A stretch of DNA of 60,986 nt from Mucilaginibacter polytrichastri (GCF_001911425.1 NZ_MPPL01000001.1:16273-77258), one strand, 5' to 3'; positions 25,252 through 35,744 are shown, counted from the stretch's first letter. Notes: generated from the letters alone by a model not told the origin. Numbers and translations: made by a program.

Positions 25252-27828
25252 ATGTTCTTTCATTTATACAGGAACCTAATCTTGCTATTGCTATTGGCTG
25301 GCGCAACTGCCAACTTAGCGGTTGCAAAAATTACTTGCACCAACAAATATATCCGTGTATTGACCAATACCCGTAATAGCGGGAGTTTTCTTTTAAAATC
25401 ATCAAACCAAATTACTCAAAAGAAGACCATAAATGGCAATGGTAAAATAACCGGTAAGATCACTGATAAGAGCACCACCCGGCCTATACCTGGTGTAACC
25501 ATTACTGTTCCCGATTTAAAGGTATCAACAAGCACGGATGAAAATGGGCAATATTTATTAAAAGGATTACCTAATGGCCAGTACCTGATCCAGGTAAGCA
25601 TGGTTGGTTATGCCAGCGAAACTAAAGTGGTTGACCTGGGTAATACTTATGCTGTAGATTTTAAACTTTCGGCTTCCAATTATGAACTATCGGATGTAGT
25701 GGTAACCGCGTTAGGCAATACCACTACCCGGAAGCGTGCAACGATACCTATTATCGTAGTGACTAATAAAATGATCCGTGAAGGTGTGGCCAATACGGCT
25801 ATTGACTTGGTGGCCTCGCAGCCAGGTGTCAACGCGACAACAGAAGGGGCGGGTACAACTAAGCCACAAATCAATGGTTTAGGATTTGACCGTGTGTTGA
25901 CCCTAATGGATGGTTTGCCACAGCAGGATTTTCAATGGGGCGATGATCATGGTATATTGATCGATCCATACGCGATACATAGCGCCGAGGTGATCAGAGG
26001 CCCCGCTTCATTACAATATGGTGCCAGTGCAGAAGCCGGAGTCATAAGTTTCAAATCAGCACCATTACCACAAAACGGAACAGTAGTGGGTAGCGTACTT
26101 ACGGAATACCATACTAATAACGGTTATCTTGGCACCTCCTTAAATATAGCAGGCAACCATAACGGATTTGTATGGGCGTTTCAGGCAAGCGGCGAAGCAG
26201 CGCACAGTTATTCTAACCCCAAAGACGGCTATGTCTGGGGCACCGCCTGGAACCAGGTAAATGGCAGGTTGGTACTGGGCATCAACAAAGGATGGGGTTA
26301 TTCTCGTCTTACTTTAAGCGCTCTGCACCGCAGGATAGAATTACCGGACGGTAATCGCGATAGTACCGGACGCTTTATGTTCGACTTTCCTCAGAACGGA
26401 AAAATATATCCTACACGGTCTGACTTTTTATCCTATAACGCCAACATCGCCAGTGATAAAATTTTAGGTGAATACCAGGCATGGTGGCAAAATAGTGTTA
26501 ACGTAGGCAAGGGAAAAATTGGATTTGATATCGGTTTTGCGCGCAGTGTACATCATGATATTGATAGCGGAACAGTCGGTGCCAGTAACTTACTGTTGGG
26601 CGATATCCCTTTCAACCTGAAATACCAAGTCGCAGGTGAGAGATCAGGTTTAAAACTAACCACAGGTATTAATGGACTGTATGAATTTCATCGCAACGGT
26701 GATGCTCCGCCGGCACCATACGTACCTGATTATGCCATACCAAATTATACCGATTTTGAAATAGGGGGTTATGCTATCGTAGAAAAGAACTTTAAAGATC
26801 TGACTTTGAGCGGTGGGTTACGTTTTGACCGAACGGATTTTGTTGGCGACCCTATGTCGTTAAACGGTGACGGTCATATCGTTTTACCTGGAACGCCGGG
26901 ATCTGCGGTGCAATTCACTAGTTTCAATAATAAATATAGCGGTTTGTCCGGCAGTATCGGAGCGTCTTACCATCTACCTGATAACAACTATGTAAAACTG
27001 AATGTTTCAAAAAGCTACCGTGCTCCGGCAATCAATGAATTGACCAGCAACGGACTCAATATTGGTTCAAACTTGGTTAACCTCGGCAATATCCATTTAA
27101 AAGCAGAGCAGGGCTACCAGGTAGATTTAGCCTACGGCTATGATAGTAAGAATATAAGTGTGGAGGCTGATGGTTTTTATAACCATATCAGCAATTTCAT
27201 ATTTGCGAACCGCACGGATTCGCTATCCGACGGATTTCCGATCTACCAGTATCTTTCTACCAACACCGCGATCATTCAAGGCGTTTCAGGCTTTCTGAAC
27301 ATTCATCCGGCTGCAGCTAAATGGCTGGAAATCGATAATGGTTTTACTTATATTTATTCACGTATACCCAATGAAACGGATTCAACAAAGCATTTACCTT
27401 ATATACCGGCACCGCATTTAAACTCTGAAGTTAAGTTTAGGTTCAATGACGGACATAATTCGGTTTTTAAAGAGTCTTATATTAAGTTCGGTTTACAGCA
27501 TGACTGGGCGCAAAATAATGTTTACAGTGCGTTTTATACTGAACTGCCGTCTGCACAGTATACCATATTTAATGCGGGTATTGGCACCAATGTCGTTAAT
27601 ACTAAAACCGGGAAAACGATATGCGCAATATATGTAAATTGCACTAACCTAACCAATGTGGCCTACACCGACCACCTCAATTTAGCACAATATTTCCTGG
27701 CTTACAACGGCACACCCGCTACCGTGACCCAACAAAACCAGGGGATTTACAATATGGGCAGAAATATCAGCTTTAAATTAATTTTTCCTTTTGGCAGCAA
27801 CACTAACAAAACAGTGTCGGCAGAGTAA
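25252..27828 (+). CDS. TonB-dependent outer-membrane receptor, 858 aa
   Basis: A signal peptide (about 1-25) is followed by a carboxypeptidase-D regulatory-like domain at about 60-150 (GKITDKSTTRPIPGVTITV, STDENGQYLLKGLPNGQYLI). A plug domain comes next (about 155-270, ANTAIDLVASQPGVN, QINGLGFDRVLTLMDG, ASLQYGASAEAGVI), then a 22-strand-type barrel to the end. It imports a substrate across the outer membrane using TonB energy. The single-gene setting without SusD and the Cys-containing neighbour suggest a metal or metal complex rather than a glycan. The substrate is inferred only. Confidence 0.88.
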   Translation: MFFHLYRNLILLLLLAGATANLAVAKITCTNKYIRVLTNTRNSGSFLLKSSNQITQKKTINGNGKITGKITDKSTTRPIPGVTITVPDLKVSTSTDENGQYLLKGLPNGQYLIQVSMVGYASETKVVDLGNTYAVDFKLSASNYELSDVVVTALGNTTTRKRATIPIIVVTNKMIREGVANTAIDLVASQPGVNATTEGAGTTKPQINGLGFDRVLTLMDGLPQQDFQWGDDHGILIDPYAIHSAEVIRGPASLQYGASAEAGVISFKSAPLPQNGTVVGSVLTEYHTNNGYLGTSLNIAGNHNGFVWAFQASGEAAHSYSNPKDGYVWGTAWNQVNGRLVLGINKGWGYSRLTLSALHRRIELPDGNRDSTGRFMFDFPQNGKIYPTRSDFLSYNANIASDKILGEYQAWWQNSVNVGKGKIGFDIGFARSVHHDIDSGTVGASNLLLGDIPFNLKYQVAGERSGLKLTTGINGLYEFHRNGDAPPAPYVPDYAIPNYTDFEIGGYAIVEKNFKDLTLSGGLRFDRTDFVGDPMSLNGDGHIVLPGTPGSAVQFTSFNNKYSGLSGSIGASYHLPDNNYVKLNVSKSYRAPAINELTSNGLNIGSNLVNLGNIHLKAEQGYQVDLAYGYDSKNISVEADGFYNHISNFIFANRTDSLSDGFPIYQYLSTNTAIIQGVSGFLNIHPAAAKWLEIDNGFTYIYSRIPNETDSTKHLPYIPAPHLNSEVKFRFNDGHNSVFKESYIKFGLQHDWAQNNVYSAFYTELPSAQYTIFNAGIGTNVVNTKTGKTICAIYVNCTNLTNVAYTDHLNLAQYFLAYNGTPATVTQQNQGIYNMGRNISFKLIFPFGSNTNKTVSAE

Positions 27829-28240
27829 ATTGCGGGGCAAAAAAAATGAATTGCCGATAAAACGGACATTCTTCTGTACATAAGCAGGAAAGTGCCGAAA
27901 GAACAAAATGGCAGCAAATGTGTCGTAAGATATTAATCTTCTTATTAATGGTTATATTTGGTAAGCCGATAATTTATGACTTATGAAAATAGTATTTAAC
28001 TGCATTATGCCCGTCTTCCCGATGATGCTTTAGCAAACATTAAAACAATCCCAATTCTATAAAAGATTGTCGAAAATCAAGTGCCGAAATGTTAGTTCTT
28101 ATTTAGCAATTTGCTGAAAGATAGTATGCGCAATTAATGCTTCTATCCACAACATTTACTATGAAAAATTAGTTTCAGGAATGGAGCGATAATGATGACC
28201 GCCAACCTATCGAATCTCAAAAAGCGAAGGATTTTTGACC
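27829..28240. other. Intergenic region without gene
   Basis: About 410 bp follow the TonB receptor. Frames are short and broken. I see no gene, repeat or RNA that I can support. Confidence 0.4.
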
Positions 28241-28280
28241 AATATAATTATTCAACACGTAAGTGTTGAATAATTATATT
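28241..28280 (-). terminator. Perfect 18-bp hairpin after SDR gene
   Basis: The arms (28241-28258 and 28263-28280) are fully complementary around GTAA. It begins 6 bp past the stop of the minus-strand SDR gene and is rich in A/T at its base, so it works as a terminator for that gene in either direction. Confidence 0.75.
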
Positions 28281-28285
28281 ATAGA

Positions 28286-29029
28286 TTATTTTAATGCATA
28301 AGTATGGTAACCGCCATCAGCTGTGATTTCTGTTCCTGAAATATAGCCCGCTGCATCAGAAGCCAGGAACAACACTGTTTTTGCTATTTCATTGGGATCG
28401 CCAAGCCTTTGCAAGGCGGTAGCGCCAGCCAAATAAGCTTCTGCTCCTGGAGGAATTGCATTAAGTAAACCCTGTGTCCTAATAGGCCCTGGACTAACGA
28501 TGTTTACGCGGATTTTTCTTCCTGCCAGTTCGTTAGCTGCAATCTGAGCAATTTTATTCAGTGCAGCCTTGGTTGCAGCATATACACTGGATCCCAAATT
28601 TGCAGCTGATGCTACGGATGAAGAAGTAAATACTACTGCTGCGCCATCGGCCAGGTGCGGAATTAATTTTTGCAATGTAAAAAAGTTCCCCTTGACATTG
28701 GTATTGAATTGTGTGTCAAAATTTTCTTCGGTAACTTGTTCTATTGGCCCAAATGTTCCAATTCCCGCATTCAGGAAAAGAACGTCTACTTTGTTTCCTG
28801 TATCAGCAATTGCTTTTTCAAGGATGGCTATGTCTGCAAGTTTTGAAGTGTCTGATACCACGGTATTCAATTTCGGGTTGTTTATTTCTGTGCTTGCATT
28901 TTGTAAATTTTCGGCATTTCTCCCTGTGATCCAAACATTCGCCCCTGCACCGATAAATGCTTTGGCGGTTGCCAATCCGATTCCTGTTGTTCCGCCTATG
29001 ATAACGACGTTTTTACTTTTAAAATCCAT
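28286..29029 (-). CDS. SDR-family NAD(P)-dependent oxidoreductase, 247 aa
   Basis: A classical short-chain dehydrogenase. The nucleotide motif is VVIGGTTGIGLATA (residues 9-22), followed by LFLNAGIG. Catalytic Ser is in VVFTSSSVAS, the YxxxK is SVYAATKAALNK, and SPGPIRTQGL follows. Length and the ending (GYISGTEITADGGYHTY) fit the enoyl-ACP-reductase-like/3-oxoacyl group of stress SDRs. It is divergent from an HxlR regulator over 92 bp that contain palindromes, so it is probably repressed by that regulator and induced by a reactive compound. The substrate is unknown. Confidence 0.88.
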   Translation of the reverse strand: MDFKSKNVVIIGGTTGIGLATAKAFIGAGANVWITGRNAENLQNASTEINNPKLNTVVSDTSKLADIAILEKAIADTGNKVDVLFLNAGIGTFGPIEQVTEENFDTQFNTNVKGNFFTLQKLIPHLADGAAVVFTSSSVASAANLGSSVYAATKAALNKIAQIAANELAGRKIRVNIVSPGPIRTQGLLNAIPPGAEAYLAGATALQRLGDPNEIAKTVLFLASDAAGYISGTEITADGGYHTYALK

Positions 29030-29049
29030 AATTAAATTTGGTTATTTTT

Positions 29050-29108
29050 GTAGTCTGTTTTATGAACTACAAATCTATCAAAAAGTAGTTTGTAAAATAA
29101 ACTGCTTT
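29050..29108. promoter_or_regulatory. Operator palindromes between SDR and HxlR genes
   Basis: AAAGTAGTTT and AAACTGCTTT (29082-29108) form an inverted repeat with 9 of 10 matches around 7 bp. A smaller one, GTAGT/ACTAC, spans 29050-29070. Both share the GTAGT half-site and lie in the divergent promoter region, where HxlR dimers usually bind. Confidence 0.55.
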
Positions 29109-29121
29109 TAATTATGACATT

Positions 29122-29565
29122 ATGAAAACAGTCGAAAGAAGATCACCATGCCCAATCAATTATTCTGTGGAAATTTTCGGTGACAAATGGATGTTGTTAC
29201 TCTTACGGGATATAATGTTTGAGGGTAAAAATTCTTTCTTAGAGTTTCGGGCATCAGTCGAGAAAATATCTTCAGCAGTACTTACCGAGAAGCTAAATAC
29301 TCTTTTGAAAGAAGGTATTGTTTCCAAAGTAACCTCCCCTAAAAACGCTTCGAAATTCCTGTACCTGCTAACTGAAAAGGGAATCGAATTGGTGCCTATC
29401 ATGGTAGAGCTTCTTACCTGGGGTTCCAGCTACAATCCGGACGGCGGCCCCAAATCATTGCTTGATCAAATCAAGCAGAACAAAAAGAAAGCAATTAATG
29501 GATTACAAGATAAATTAAGAAGTGAACGTCATTCCTATTTAGAAAATCCAATAGCGTCTTTTTAG
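29122..29565 (+). CDS. HxlR-family transcriptional regulator, 147 aa
   Basis: A winged helix-turn-helix of the HxlR type: CPINYSVEIFGDKWMLLLLRDI, FLEFRASVEKISSAVLTEKL and the wing YLLTEKGIEL. Cys10 stands at the position used for redox or quinone sensing in several HxlR proteins. It is divergent from the SDR gene and probably controls both. The C-terminal extension (about 115-147) is basic and helical. Confidence 0.9.
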   Translation: MKTVERRSPCPINYSVEIFGDKWMLLLLRDIMFEGKNSFLEFRASVEKISSAVLTEKLNTLLKEGIVSKVTSPKNASKFLYLLTEKGIELVPIMVELLTWGSSYNPDGGPKSLLDQIKQNKKKAINGLQDKLRSERHSYLENPIASF

Positions 29566-29775
29566 TTATTTATGTTAAAGAGGACAAGGTTATAGCCCCC
29601 CAATTGTAAGCTCCACAATACATTTGTTGTACAAATTTGGATATTTAAGCTATTTCCATCAGGTTAAAGAATTTAATTTTGAAAGTTGGCACTACTGGTA
29701 AGAAATAAATAACCAGTCAGAACTCATTATTGTAGATTGTCGGCAAAAACCACACTTAATATCTGCAAAATCAAT

Positions 29776-32718
29776 ATGCAACCAAGAATCTGGATTCTCT
29801 CATTGTTAATAGTAGTGATCCCCTTCAAAACATTCGCGATCGGTAAAGAAACTTATATATCGACAATACCTGGTAAAGGAGCATTCGCTCTTTCTACAAA
29901 AGGTAAGTCTGCGCCTCTGTATGTAAATTCTGATGATTTTCCGGGAGTGATACGTGCTTTAAAAGACTTGAAAAGCGATATAGGCAAAGTAACCAATCAT
30001 GAGCCGGATTTGATTTTTGACAAGGTGCCACGCGAGGGGGATATCATCATTGTTGGAACAATAGGAAAAAGCGCTATAATAGATCAGCTGGCCCAATCGG
30101 GTAAAATAGACATCAGTTCGATCAGGAATAAATGGGAACATTTTATCCTGCAAGTGGTCAATAATCCTTTGCCTGGTGTAGCGCGTGCTTTCGTGATCGC
30201 TGGAAGTGATAAACGGGGCACTATTTACGGAATATACGATGTGTCGGAAAAAATTGGAGTATCCCCTTGGTATTACTGGGCTGACGTACCCATTATGCAC
30301 AAAAACTCTTTATACGTTAAGGACGGAAAATACGCTGAAGGCCCAAGTGTTAAATACCGGGGCATCTTTATTAACGATGAGGCCCCCGACCTAACGAGTT
30401 GGGTTAAATCAAAATTTGGCACCGTCAAAAAAAGTCAAAATCCACCTATTAGAGAAGGGGTACCTAATTATAACCACGAGTTTTATGCAAAGGTTTTTGA
30501 ATTGCTGTTGCGCTTAAAGGCCAATTATCTTTGGCCGGCGATGTGGTCAAATGCTTTTAACGAAGATGATCCTGAAAATCCCCGTTTGGCCGACGAATAC
30601 GGTATTGTTATGGGTACATCTCATCAGGAGCCAATGCTACGTTCGCAACAGGAATGGGACAGGCGCTACATACGCACACTCGGAAATTGGAATTACAAAA
30701 AGCATCCGGATACCCTGGCAGAATTTTGGCGTGGAGGCATCCGCCGGAACAAAAATTTTGAAAGTATAATCACTATGGGCCTGCGAGGCGCTAATGATAG
30801 TGAGATAGAGGGCACATTGCAGGAAAATATCGCCATGGTTGAGAAGATTGTAAAATCTCAACAGCAGATCATAAATGAGGAACTTGGCGCTCAGGCTACC
30901 ACAGAACCGCAGGTATGGTGCCTGTATAAAGAGATCATGGAATATTACAACAACGGGATGCGGGTACCGGATAATATTACCCTATTGTGGGCTGATGATA
31001 ATTGGGGAAATATACGCAGGCTTCCTGATGCCGCCGAGCGGCAGAGGCCCGGTGGTGCAGGCGTTTATTATCATTTTGATTATCATGGGGATCCGCGAAG
31101 CTATGAGTGGATCAATACCAATCCTCTTGCTAAAATATGGGATCAAATGTCCCTGGCCAAACAGTATGGCGCTGACCGGATCTGGATCGTTAATGTCGGT
31201 CACTTCAGAGGGTATGAACTTCCCCTCGAATACTTTATGAATTTGGCCTGGAATACAAAAAAATGGACTAATAACAATATTAACGAGTACACCCGGCTAT
31301 GGGCTGCAAGGGAATTTGGCGCTACGTATGCGAATGATATTGCTGATATTCTTGCGAAATACACTAAATATAACGGAAGGCGCAAGCCTGAGTCGCTGAC
31401 CGCTTCGACTTATAGCCTTGTTAACTACAACGAAGCAGAAAATGTTGTTGCAGATTATGCAGCAATTGAAGCAAGAGCGAACGTTATTTACAAAAATTTG
31501 CCTGTAGAAATGCGCGACGCTTTTTACCAGATCGTTTTGTTCCCAGTTACAGCTTGTTACCAGGTTAACAGGATGTACCTGGCTGCGGCTAAAAATAAGC
31601 TTTATGCAAGTCAGCATCGGGCTAGCACAAATGTTATGGCGTTTCAGACGCGTGACTTGTTCCGTAAGGATTCTACGCTTATGGATTATTATAATCATAC
31701 GTTTGCCGGTGGAAAATGGAATCATTTTATGGATGAAACCCATATAGGTTACACCACTTGGGCACCACCAAAAGTAAATAATCTGAACGCTATAAAACTA
31801 ACCGAGTTAACAGTGCCGGATGCTGCCGGAATGGGCGTTAGCATGGAAGGAACCGAACTTAGTTGGCCCGCTACCGGTACCCAGCTATCTCTTCCGGCTT
31901 TCGATAATTACAGCAACAAGGCTCACTATATCGAAGTTTTTAATAGAGGAAAACAAGCATTTAAATATCACATTACTACCGGGGTACCGTGGGTAACCGT
32001 TAGCGAGCCCTCGAGTGATATAGGAACGGATGATAAAAAGGTTTGGTTTAGGGTAAATCCGTCTAAATTACCTATCGGCAACAGCCAAGGAGTGATCAGA
32101 ATTTCAGGCGCTGGAACTAAAGTTGATATAAAAGTAACAGGTTTCCGTCCTTTGCCTGGCAGGGAGGTACCGAAAGGTTTTATAGAAAGCGGTGGGGTTA
32201 TTGCGATTGAGGCTGAGCATTTTTCAAAAAACATTTCAAATAACGAACGTCAATGGATCAAAGTAGAAGATTATGGTTTAACCTTATCAGGTATGCGCGC
32301 TTCGGCCCCGGCCAACGAGCCAGCTGCCACACCGCTCCAAACAGCTCCTTGTTTGGAGTACCCTATATATTTATTTTCTAAAGATACGGCCCAGATTACT
32401 CTGGTTACTTCACCGCTTTTAAACATCATGCCGGGGCGTGATATAAAAATCGCTGTGTCGGTAGATGAAGAACAGCCTGTGTATGTGACTAACGTACCCG
32501 ATAAGTTCAAAGTTCATTGGTCTAATCCGGCATGGGCACAAACCGTTGTCAATCAGGCAAGGCAATCGTCTGTAAAACTTAGATTCAAGAAGCCGGGTCG
32601 CCATACGCTTAAAGTCTGGATGATCGATCCTGGTGTGATTGTGGAGAAGGTCATCATCAATACCGGGGGGCTTAAATCTTCCTATTTAGGACCAAACGAA
32701 AGCGTGTCAAGAAACTAA
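29776..32718 (+). CDS. Glycoside hydrolase family 115 (xylan alpha-glucuronidase), 980 aa
   Basis: The start at 29776 gives a signal peptide (MQPRIWILSLLIVVIPFKTFA). GH115 landmarks are IYDVSEKIGVSPWYYWADVP, KYRGIFINDEAPDLTSW, NYLWPAMWSNAFNEDDP, MGTSHQEPMLR, LLWADDNWGNIRRLP and YYHFDYHGDPRSYEWINTN, followed by the GH115 C-terminal beta domain with EAEHFSKN. The family removes (4-O-methyl)glucuronic acid from xylan. Its stop overlaps the start of the GH43 gene (TAATG), so the two are one operon. A TACATTTG box resembling the phylum's -7 element is at 29619, beside an ATTTGT/ACAAAT palindrome (29622-29636). Confidence 0.9.
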   Translation: MQPRIWILSLLIVVIPFKTFAIGKETYISTIPGKGAFALSTKGKSAPLYVNSDDFPGVIRALKDLKSDIGKVTNHEPDLIFDKVPREGDIIIVGTIGKSAIIDQLAQSGKIDISSIRNKWEHFILQVVNNPLPGVARAFVIAGSDKRGTIYGIYDVSEKIGVSPWYYWADVPIMHKNSLYVKDGKYAEGPSVKYRGIFINDEAPDLTSWVKSKFGTVKKSQNPPIREGVPNYNHEFYAKVFELLLRLKANYLWPAMWSNAFNEDDPENPRLADEYGIVMGTSHQEPMLRSQQEWDRRYIRTLGNWNYKKHPDTLAEFWRGGIRRNKNFESIITMGLRGANDSEIEGTLQENIAMVEKIVKSQQQIINEELGAQATTEPQVWCLYKEIMEYYNNGMRVPDNITLLWADDNWGNIRRLPDAAERQRPGGAGVYYHFDYHGDPRSYEWINTNPLAKIWDQMSLAKQYGADRIWIVNVGHFRGYELPLEYFMNLAWNTKKWTNNNINEYTRLWAAREFGATYANDIADILAKYTKYNGRRKPESLTASTYSLVNYNEAENVVADYAAIEARANVIYKNLPVEMRDAFYQIVLFPVTACYQVNRMYLAAAKNKLYASQHRASTNVMAFQTRDLFRKDSTLMDYYNHTFAGGKWNHFMDETHIGYTTWAPPKVNNLNAIKLTELTVPDAAGMGVSMEGTELSWPATGTQLSLPAFDNYSNKAHYIEVFNRGKQAFKYHITTGVPWVTVSEPSSDIGTDDKKVWFRVNPSKLPIGNSQGVIRISGAGTKVDIKVTGFRPLPGREVPKGFIESGGVIAIEAEHFSKNISNNERQWIKVEDYGLTLSGMRASAPANEPAATPLQTAPCLEYPIYLFSKDTAQITLVTSPLLNIMPGRDIKIAVSVDEEQPVYVTNVPDKFKVHWSNPAWAQTVVNQARQSSVKLRFKKPGRHTLKVWMIDPGVIVEKVIINTGGLKSSYLGPNESVSRN

Positions 32719-33950
32719 TGAAAGTGGTTACTTCAATAATTATCATCCCTATTGACTTTATGAAGCATTTCAATCTAATGAGTAGGTTTTCTTTCATGCC
32801 AGTAAAGGGCTTTTTATATAAAAGTGCATTTTTTGTCTTACTCTTTTTAATTTTTAATACCACACTGAAAGCGCAGGTTGTAACTGATGATGAACGCCCG
32901 GCATTTGCCGATTCGCCTAATAAAAGCGTAAAGAACGGAAATATCCATGCGTTCAGCTTTAGGAATCCGATCATACAGGATACAACCATTGCCATGCGCG
33001 ACCATTTTATTATCCGGGTTGGTAACAAGTGGTATTGTACGGGCAGTTCGCTGCCTGTATGGACAGGCCCTAATCCCGGAGTGCGCTTGTTGGTTTCTGA
33101 CGACCTTGTTCATTGGAAACAGCAGTCGTGGCTGATCGATGCATCCAAACTTTCCCCGGAGTGCCCATATAATGGACGGTTCTGGGCACCAGAGATCCAT
33201 TTAATCAAGGGGAAATTTTGGCTTACTGTAAATAGCGGTAAGGTTACGACACAAGACCCGAAAGGGATGGCCAATCATAACATCTGGCTTTTTAGCGCCG
33301 ATAATGTGACCGGTCCTTATAAATTAGTTAACGGTCCGCTAACGCCGCAATACAATAACGATGCAACCTTATTTGAGGATTCTGACGGCCAGGTCTACTT
33401 GTATTGCAGCGGAAACGGTTTGTTCCAGGCGAAGATTGATTTGGAGAAGGGGGAAATTATTGGAGAGCTTCAAAAATTTAGAACTGCCCGCGAAAGTATA
33501 AACCCACGTTGGATGTGGGGTGGGATTGAAGGCCCATTTGTATTGAAAAGAGAAGGTATTTACTATATGTTTTTTTCTACCTGGACAAGAGGCTATGAGG
33601 TAGGGCTGCTGAAATCCAAATCGCCTATGGGGCCGTGGGATTTAGCATCAAACGAGCCAATATTTGGCACACGTAAGAAAGCATACCGGGGTGAAGTAGC
33701 GCGTGTTGCAGGTGGTTTTGAAGACTCGAAAGACCCTTATGCGGAAACTGGCCACAACGCTATTTTTGAAGGCCCGGACGGAAAGTTGTGGAGTTCATGC
33801 CATTATATCTTTTATAAAGGACAAAAATTTCCTGGGTTAAACGAAATGGAGGAACCTAAACCGCAGTTAGGTATTGAGCCGCTATACTTCAGAAACGGAT
33901 TATTTGCCATTGACGGGCCGACCTGGACGGAGCAAACAATTAAGTATTGA
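32718..33950 (+). CDS. Glycoside hydrolase family 43 enzyme, up to 410 aa
   Basis: A five-bladed propeller hydrolase acting on xylan or arabinan side chains. DHFIIRVGNKWYCTGSS, LLVSDDLVHWK, WAPEIHLIKGKFWL, NNDATLFEDSDGQVYLY and the proton-donor region GGIEGPFVLKREGIYYMFFS are visible. The start is uncertain. ATG 32718 overlaps the previous stop, but the signal peptide (KSAFFVLLFLIFNTTLKAQ) is better served by ATG 32796. It probably cuts xylose or arabinose after the GH115 enzyme has removed glucuronic acid, with both in the periplasm or outside the cell. Confidence 0.87.
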   Translation: MKVVTSIIIIPIDFMKHFNLMSRFSFMPVKGFLYKSAFFVLLFLIFNTTLKAQVVTDDERPAFADSPNKSVKNGNIHAFSFRNPIIQDTTIAMRDHFIIRVGNKWYCTGSSLPVWTGPNPGVRLLVSDDLVHWKQQSWLIDASKLSPECPYNGRFWAPEIHLIKGKFWLTVNSGKVTTQDPKGMANHNIWLFSADNVTGPYKLVNGPLTPQYNNDATLFEDSDGQVYLYCSGNGLFQAKIDLEKGEIIGELQKFRTARESINPRWMWGGIEGPFVLKREGIYYMFFSTWTRGYEVGLLKSKSPMGPWDLASNEPIFGTRKKAYRGEVARVAGGFEDSKDPYAETGHNAIFEGPDGKLWSSCHYIFYKGQKFPGLNEMEEPKPQLGIEPLYFRNGLFAIDGPTWTEQTIKY

Positions 33951-34398
33951 TCCCGAAAGTTGTGTGGCCACATATGTTTCAAGGTTTCTTGTCCCAAAAG
34001 CACGAATGATAACAAGAGACCGCTGATATCAGGAACTCTCAAAAGAACGGATTGAGAGACTGAAAGCTTTGCGTCTTCACCAACACCATGGTGAAACGCA
34101 AAGCATCGACTCAGCTTCTTCTGAGCCCTTTAATGTTACCCACATAATAAGTGTCCTGGGCACCAAGGTAGCCAGGGTGAGGATGAGTTTAAATTATAAA
34201 CAATTGATAATTAAATCTTTTATGGATTAGAAAAAAAAGTTAAATATTTGCCAATATCTAACAACAGAGTTCCGCTGAGCCAATTCCCCGGTTTAGCAAC
34301 CTGCAATGATTAATCTAAATTCAATCTATTAATTAAGTTGTAGGAACGATAATTGGTTGGCAATTTTGGTCAGCAACCTTTAAGAAACTATCATAGCC
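33951..34398. other. Intergenic region, 448 bp
   Basis: No gene is supported. It contains one strong hairpin (34066-34104, listed separately) and a small CTCAG/CTGAG inverted repeat just after it. The rest is AT-rich and featureless to me. Confidence 0.4.
34066..34104. repeat. Long hairpin, 16-bp arms
   Basis: GCTTTGCGTCTTCACCA pairs with TGGTGAAACGCAAAGC with a single bulged base. It could be a terminator-like structure for the GH43 transcript, a REP-type repeat or the end of a lost insertion sequence. No second copy was noticed in the window. Confidence 0.55.
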
Positions 34399-35709
34399 TT
34401 AAAACTCAACATGAGCCCTCATCCCCAGAACATTTACCGGACCCCGGTCTTTATTATAAGCTGGATTGATGATAAACTGGCAATCCGGCGACAACCATAA
34501 TTTATGCTGATAGGTATTCATCTTATAATAAAGTTCAGCGATCATCTCCGGTGCGTAATTTAACTTTCCATCACCAATCAAGAATCCGTACCCACCTGCG
34601 GCTAAATAATCACGGTGGGGTTTCGACAATCCATTACCTATAAAAGCAAGGCCTAATTCATCATCAATACGCTTCCAGGAAGTACCTTTCAATACGCCGC
34701 CAAAAGTAATAGAGTGGTCTATTTCTGTAAAATACCAGGTTTCGGTATGGCCATCATTCCAGCTTGCTTTAGCGAATAACCCAAAATCTTTACTCAAATA
34801 CTGGTCGGCGCTGACACCGAAGCCATATTTATGACGTCCATAGGCTTGCGTTGTATCTACGTTTGGGGCAACAGGATTTAGATTAAGCGCCTGCTGGTAA
34901 TTACCCATTTTTCCGTTATTCCTAAAGCCCAAAATTCTCACAGTTCCCTTTTGTCCGTTTATGCTATATCTTTTTTCGTATTCCAGGGTTTGTGTGTTGG
35001 CTTTGCCAAGTTTGGCATCCCATATCGCACCGTTTGCCTCCGTGGTTGACATGGTGAAGGCAAATCTTAAAGTCCAGTTCGGTTGCCCAAATTCCGCTGT
35101 TGCGCCGATAACATAACCGCGTGTGTTGGCAGGATAATCCCAGGCCGCATTATCCATCAGCGCCCAATTCATGAATTGCGCACGGGGATCATGACTAAAT
35201 TCGTTACCGTCGAAAAAATCGGCCATTCCATATTTGCCCACGGCTATTGAGAAGTAGCGTTTACTTTTTATACCGGCTAATTGATTTACGTCATCTGATA
35301 AAGTGTCTTTTTCAGTACCCCATTCGAACCGCTGCTTGAGGTAAAGCCGGGCAATGTAGATCGCCGGGGATGCGCTCCCGACACGGAAGGTTTCCCCGTT
35401 TGGAAAACCTGCAACGCCCAAAGTCCTGCTTAATCCTGCACCGCCGGATAATTCAGGATTAAAATACACTTCGGCCCCCTTCCATAACTTCGCCCCGCCG
35501 AACAAGGTAGTGGTGATCGAACTCTGTGTTTCAGAACCGGTAAGTAAACTATTCGCGCCGCTATAAGCTGCACTGAACGTAGGTTTGTATTGGGTAATAA
35601 TCGTTTGCTGAAAGTGCAAATTAAAGTGTTGCTGTTTTACAGTATCTTGCGCAAAGGTAAGTTTAATCGTGCTCAGCAGTAAAATGGTGATGAGTATGTA
35701 TTTCTTCAT
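34399..35709 (-). CDS. Carbohydrate-porin-like (OprB-type) outer-membrane protein, 436 aa
   Basis: The start at 35709 yields a standard signal peptide (MKKYILITILLLSTIKLTFAQ); the longer frame to 35823 runs through an upstream small gene. The mature protein alternates aromatic and polar residues as in a beta-barrel. FSAAYSGANSLLTGSETQSS, KGAEVYFNPELSGGAGLSRT, KYGMADFFDGNEFSHDPR and the C-terminal aromatic residue (HVEF) fit porins of the OprB group. It is the last gene of the mgtA operon, so it may act as an outer-membrane route for cations rather than sugars. That is inference. Confidence 0.75.
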   Translation of the reverse strand: MKKYILITILLLSTIKLTFAQDTVKQQHFNLHFQQTIITQYKPTFSAAYSGANSLLTGSETQSSITTTLFGGAKLWKGAEVYFNPELSGGAGLSRTLGVAGFPNGETFRVGSASPAIYIARLYLKQRFEWGTEKDTLSDDVNQLAGIKSKRYFSIAVGKYGMADFFDGNEFSHDPRAQFMNWALMDNAAWDYPANTRGYVIGATAEFGQPNWTLRFAFTMSTTEANGAIWDAKLGKANTQTLEYEKRYSINGQKGTVRILGFRNNGKMGNYQQALNLNPVAPNVDTTQAYGRHKYGFGVSADQYLSKDFGLFAKASWNDGHTETWYFTEIDHSITFGGVLKGTSWKRIDDELGLAFIGNGLSKPHRDYLAAGGYGFLIGDGKLNYAPEMIAELYYKMNTYQHKLWLSPDCQFIINPAYNKDRGPVNVLGMRAHVEF

Positions 35710-35744
35710 AATGTGTAATTTGACCTGTATATTTAATAATTGAG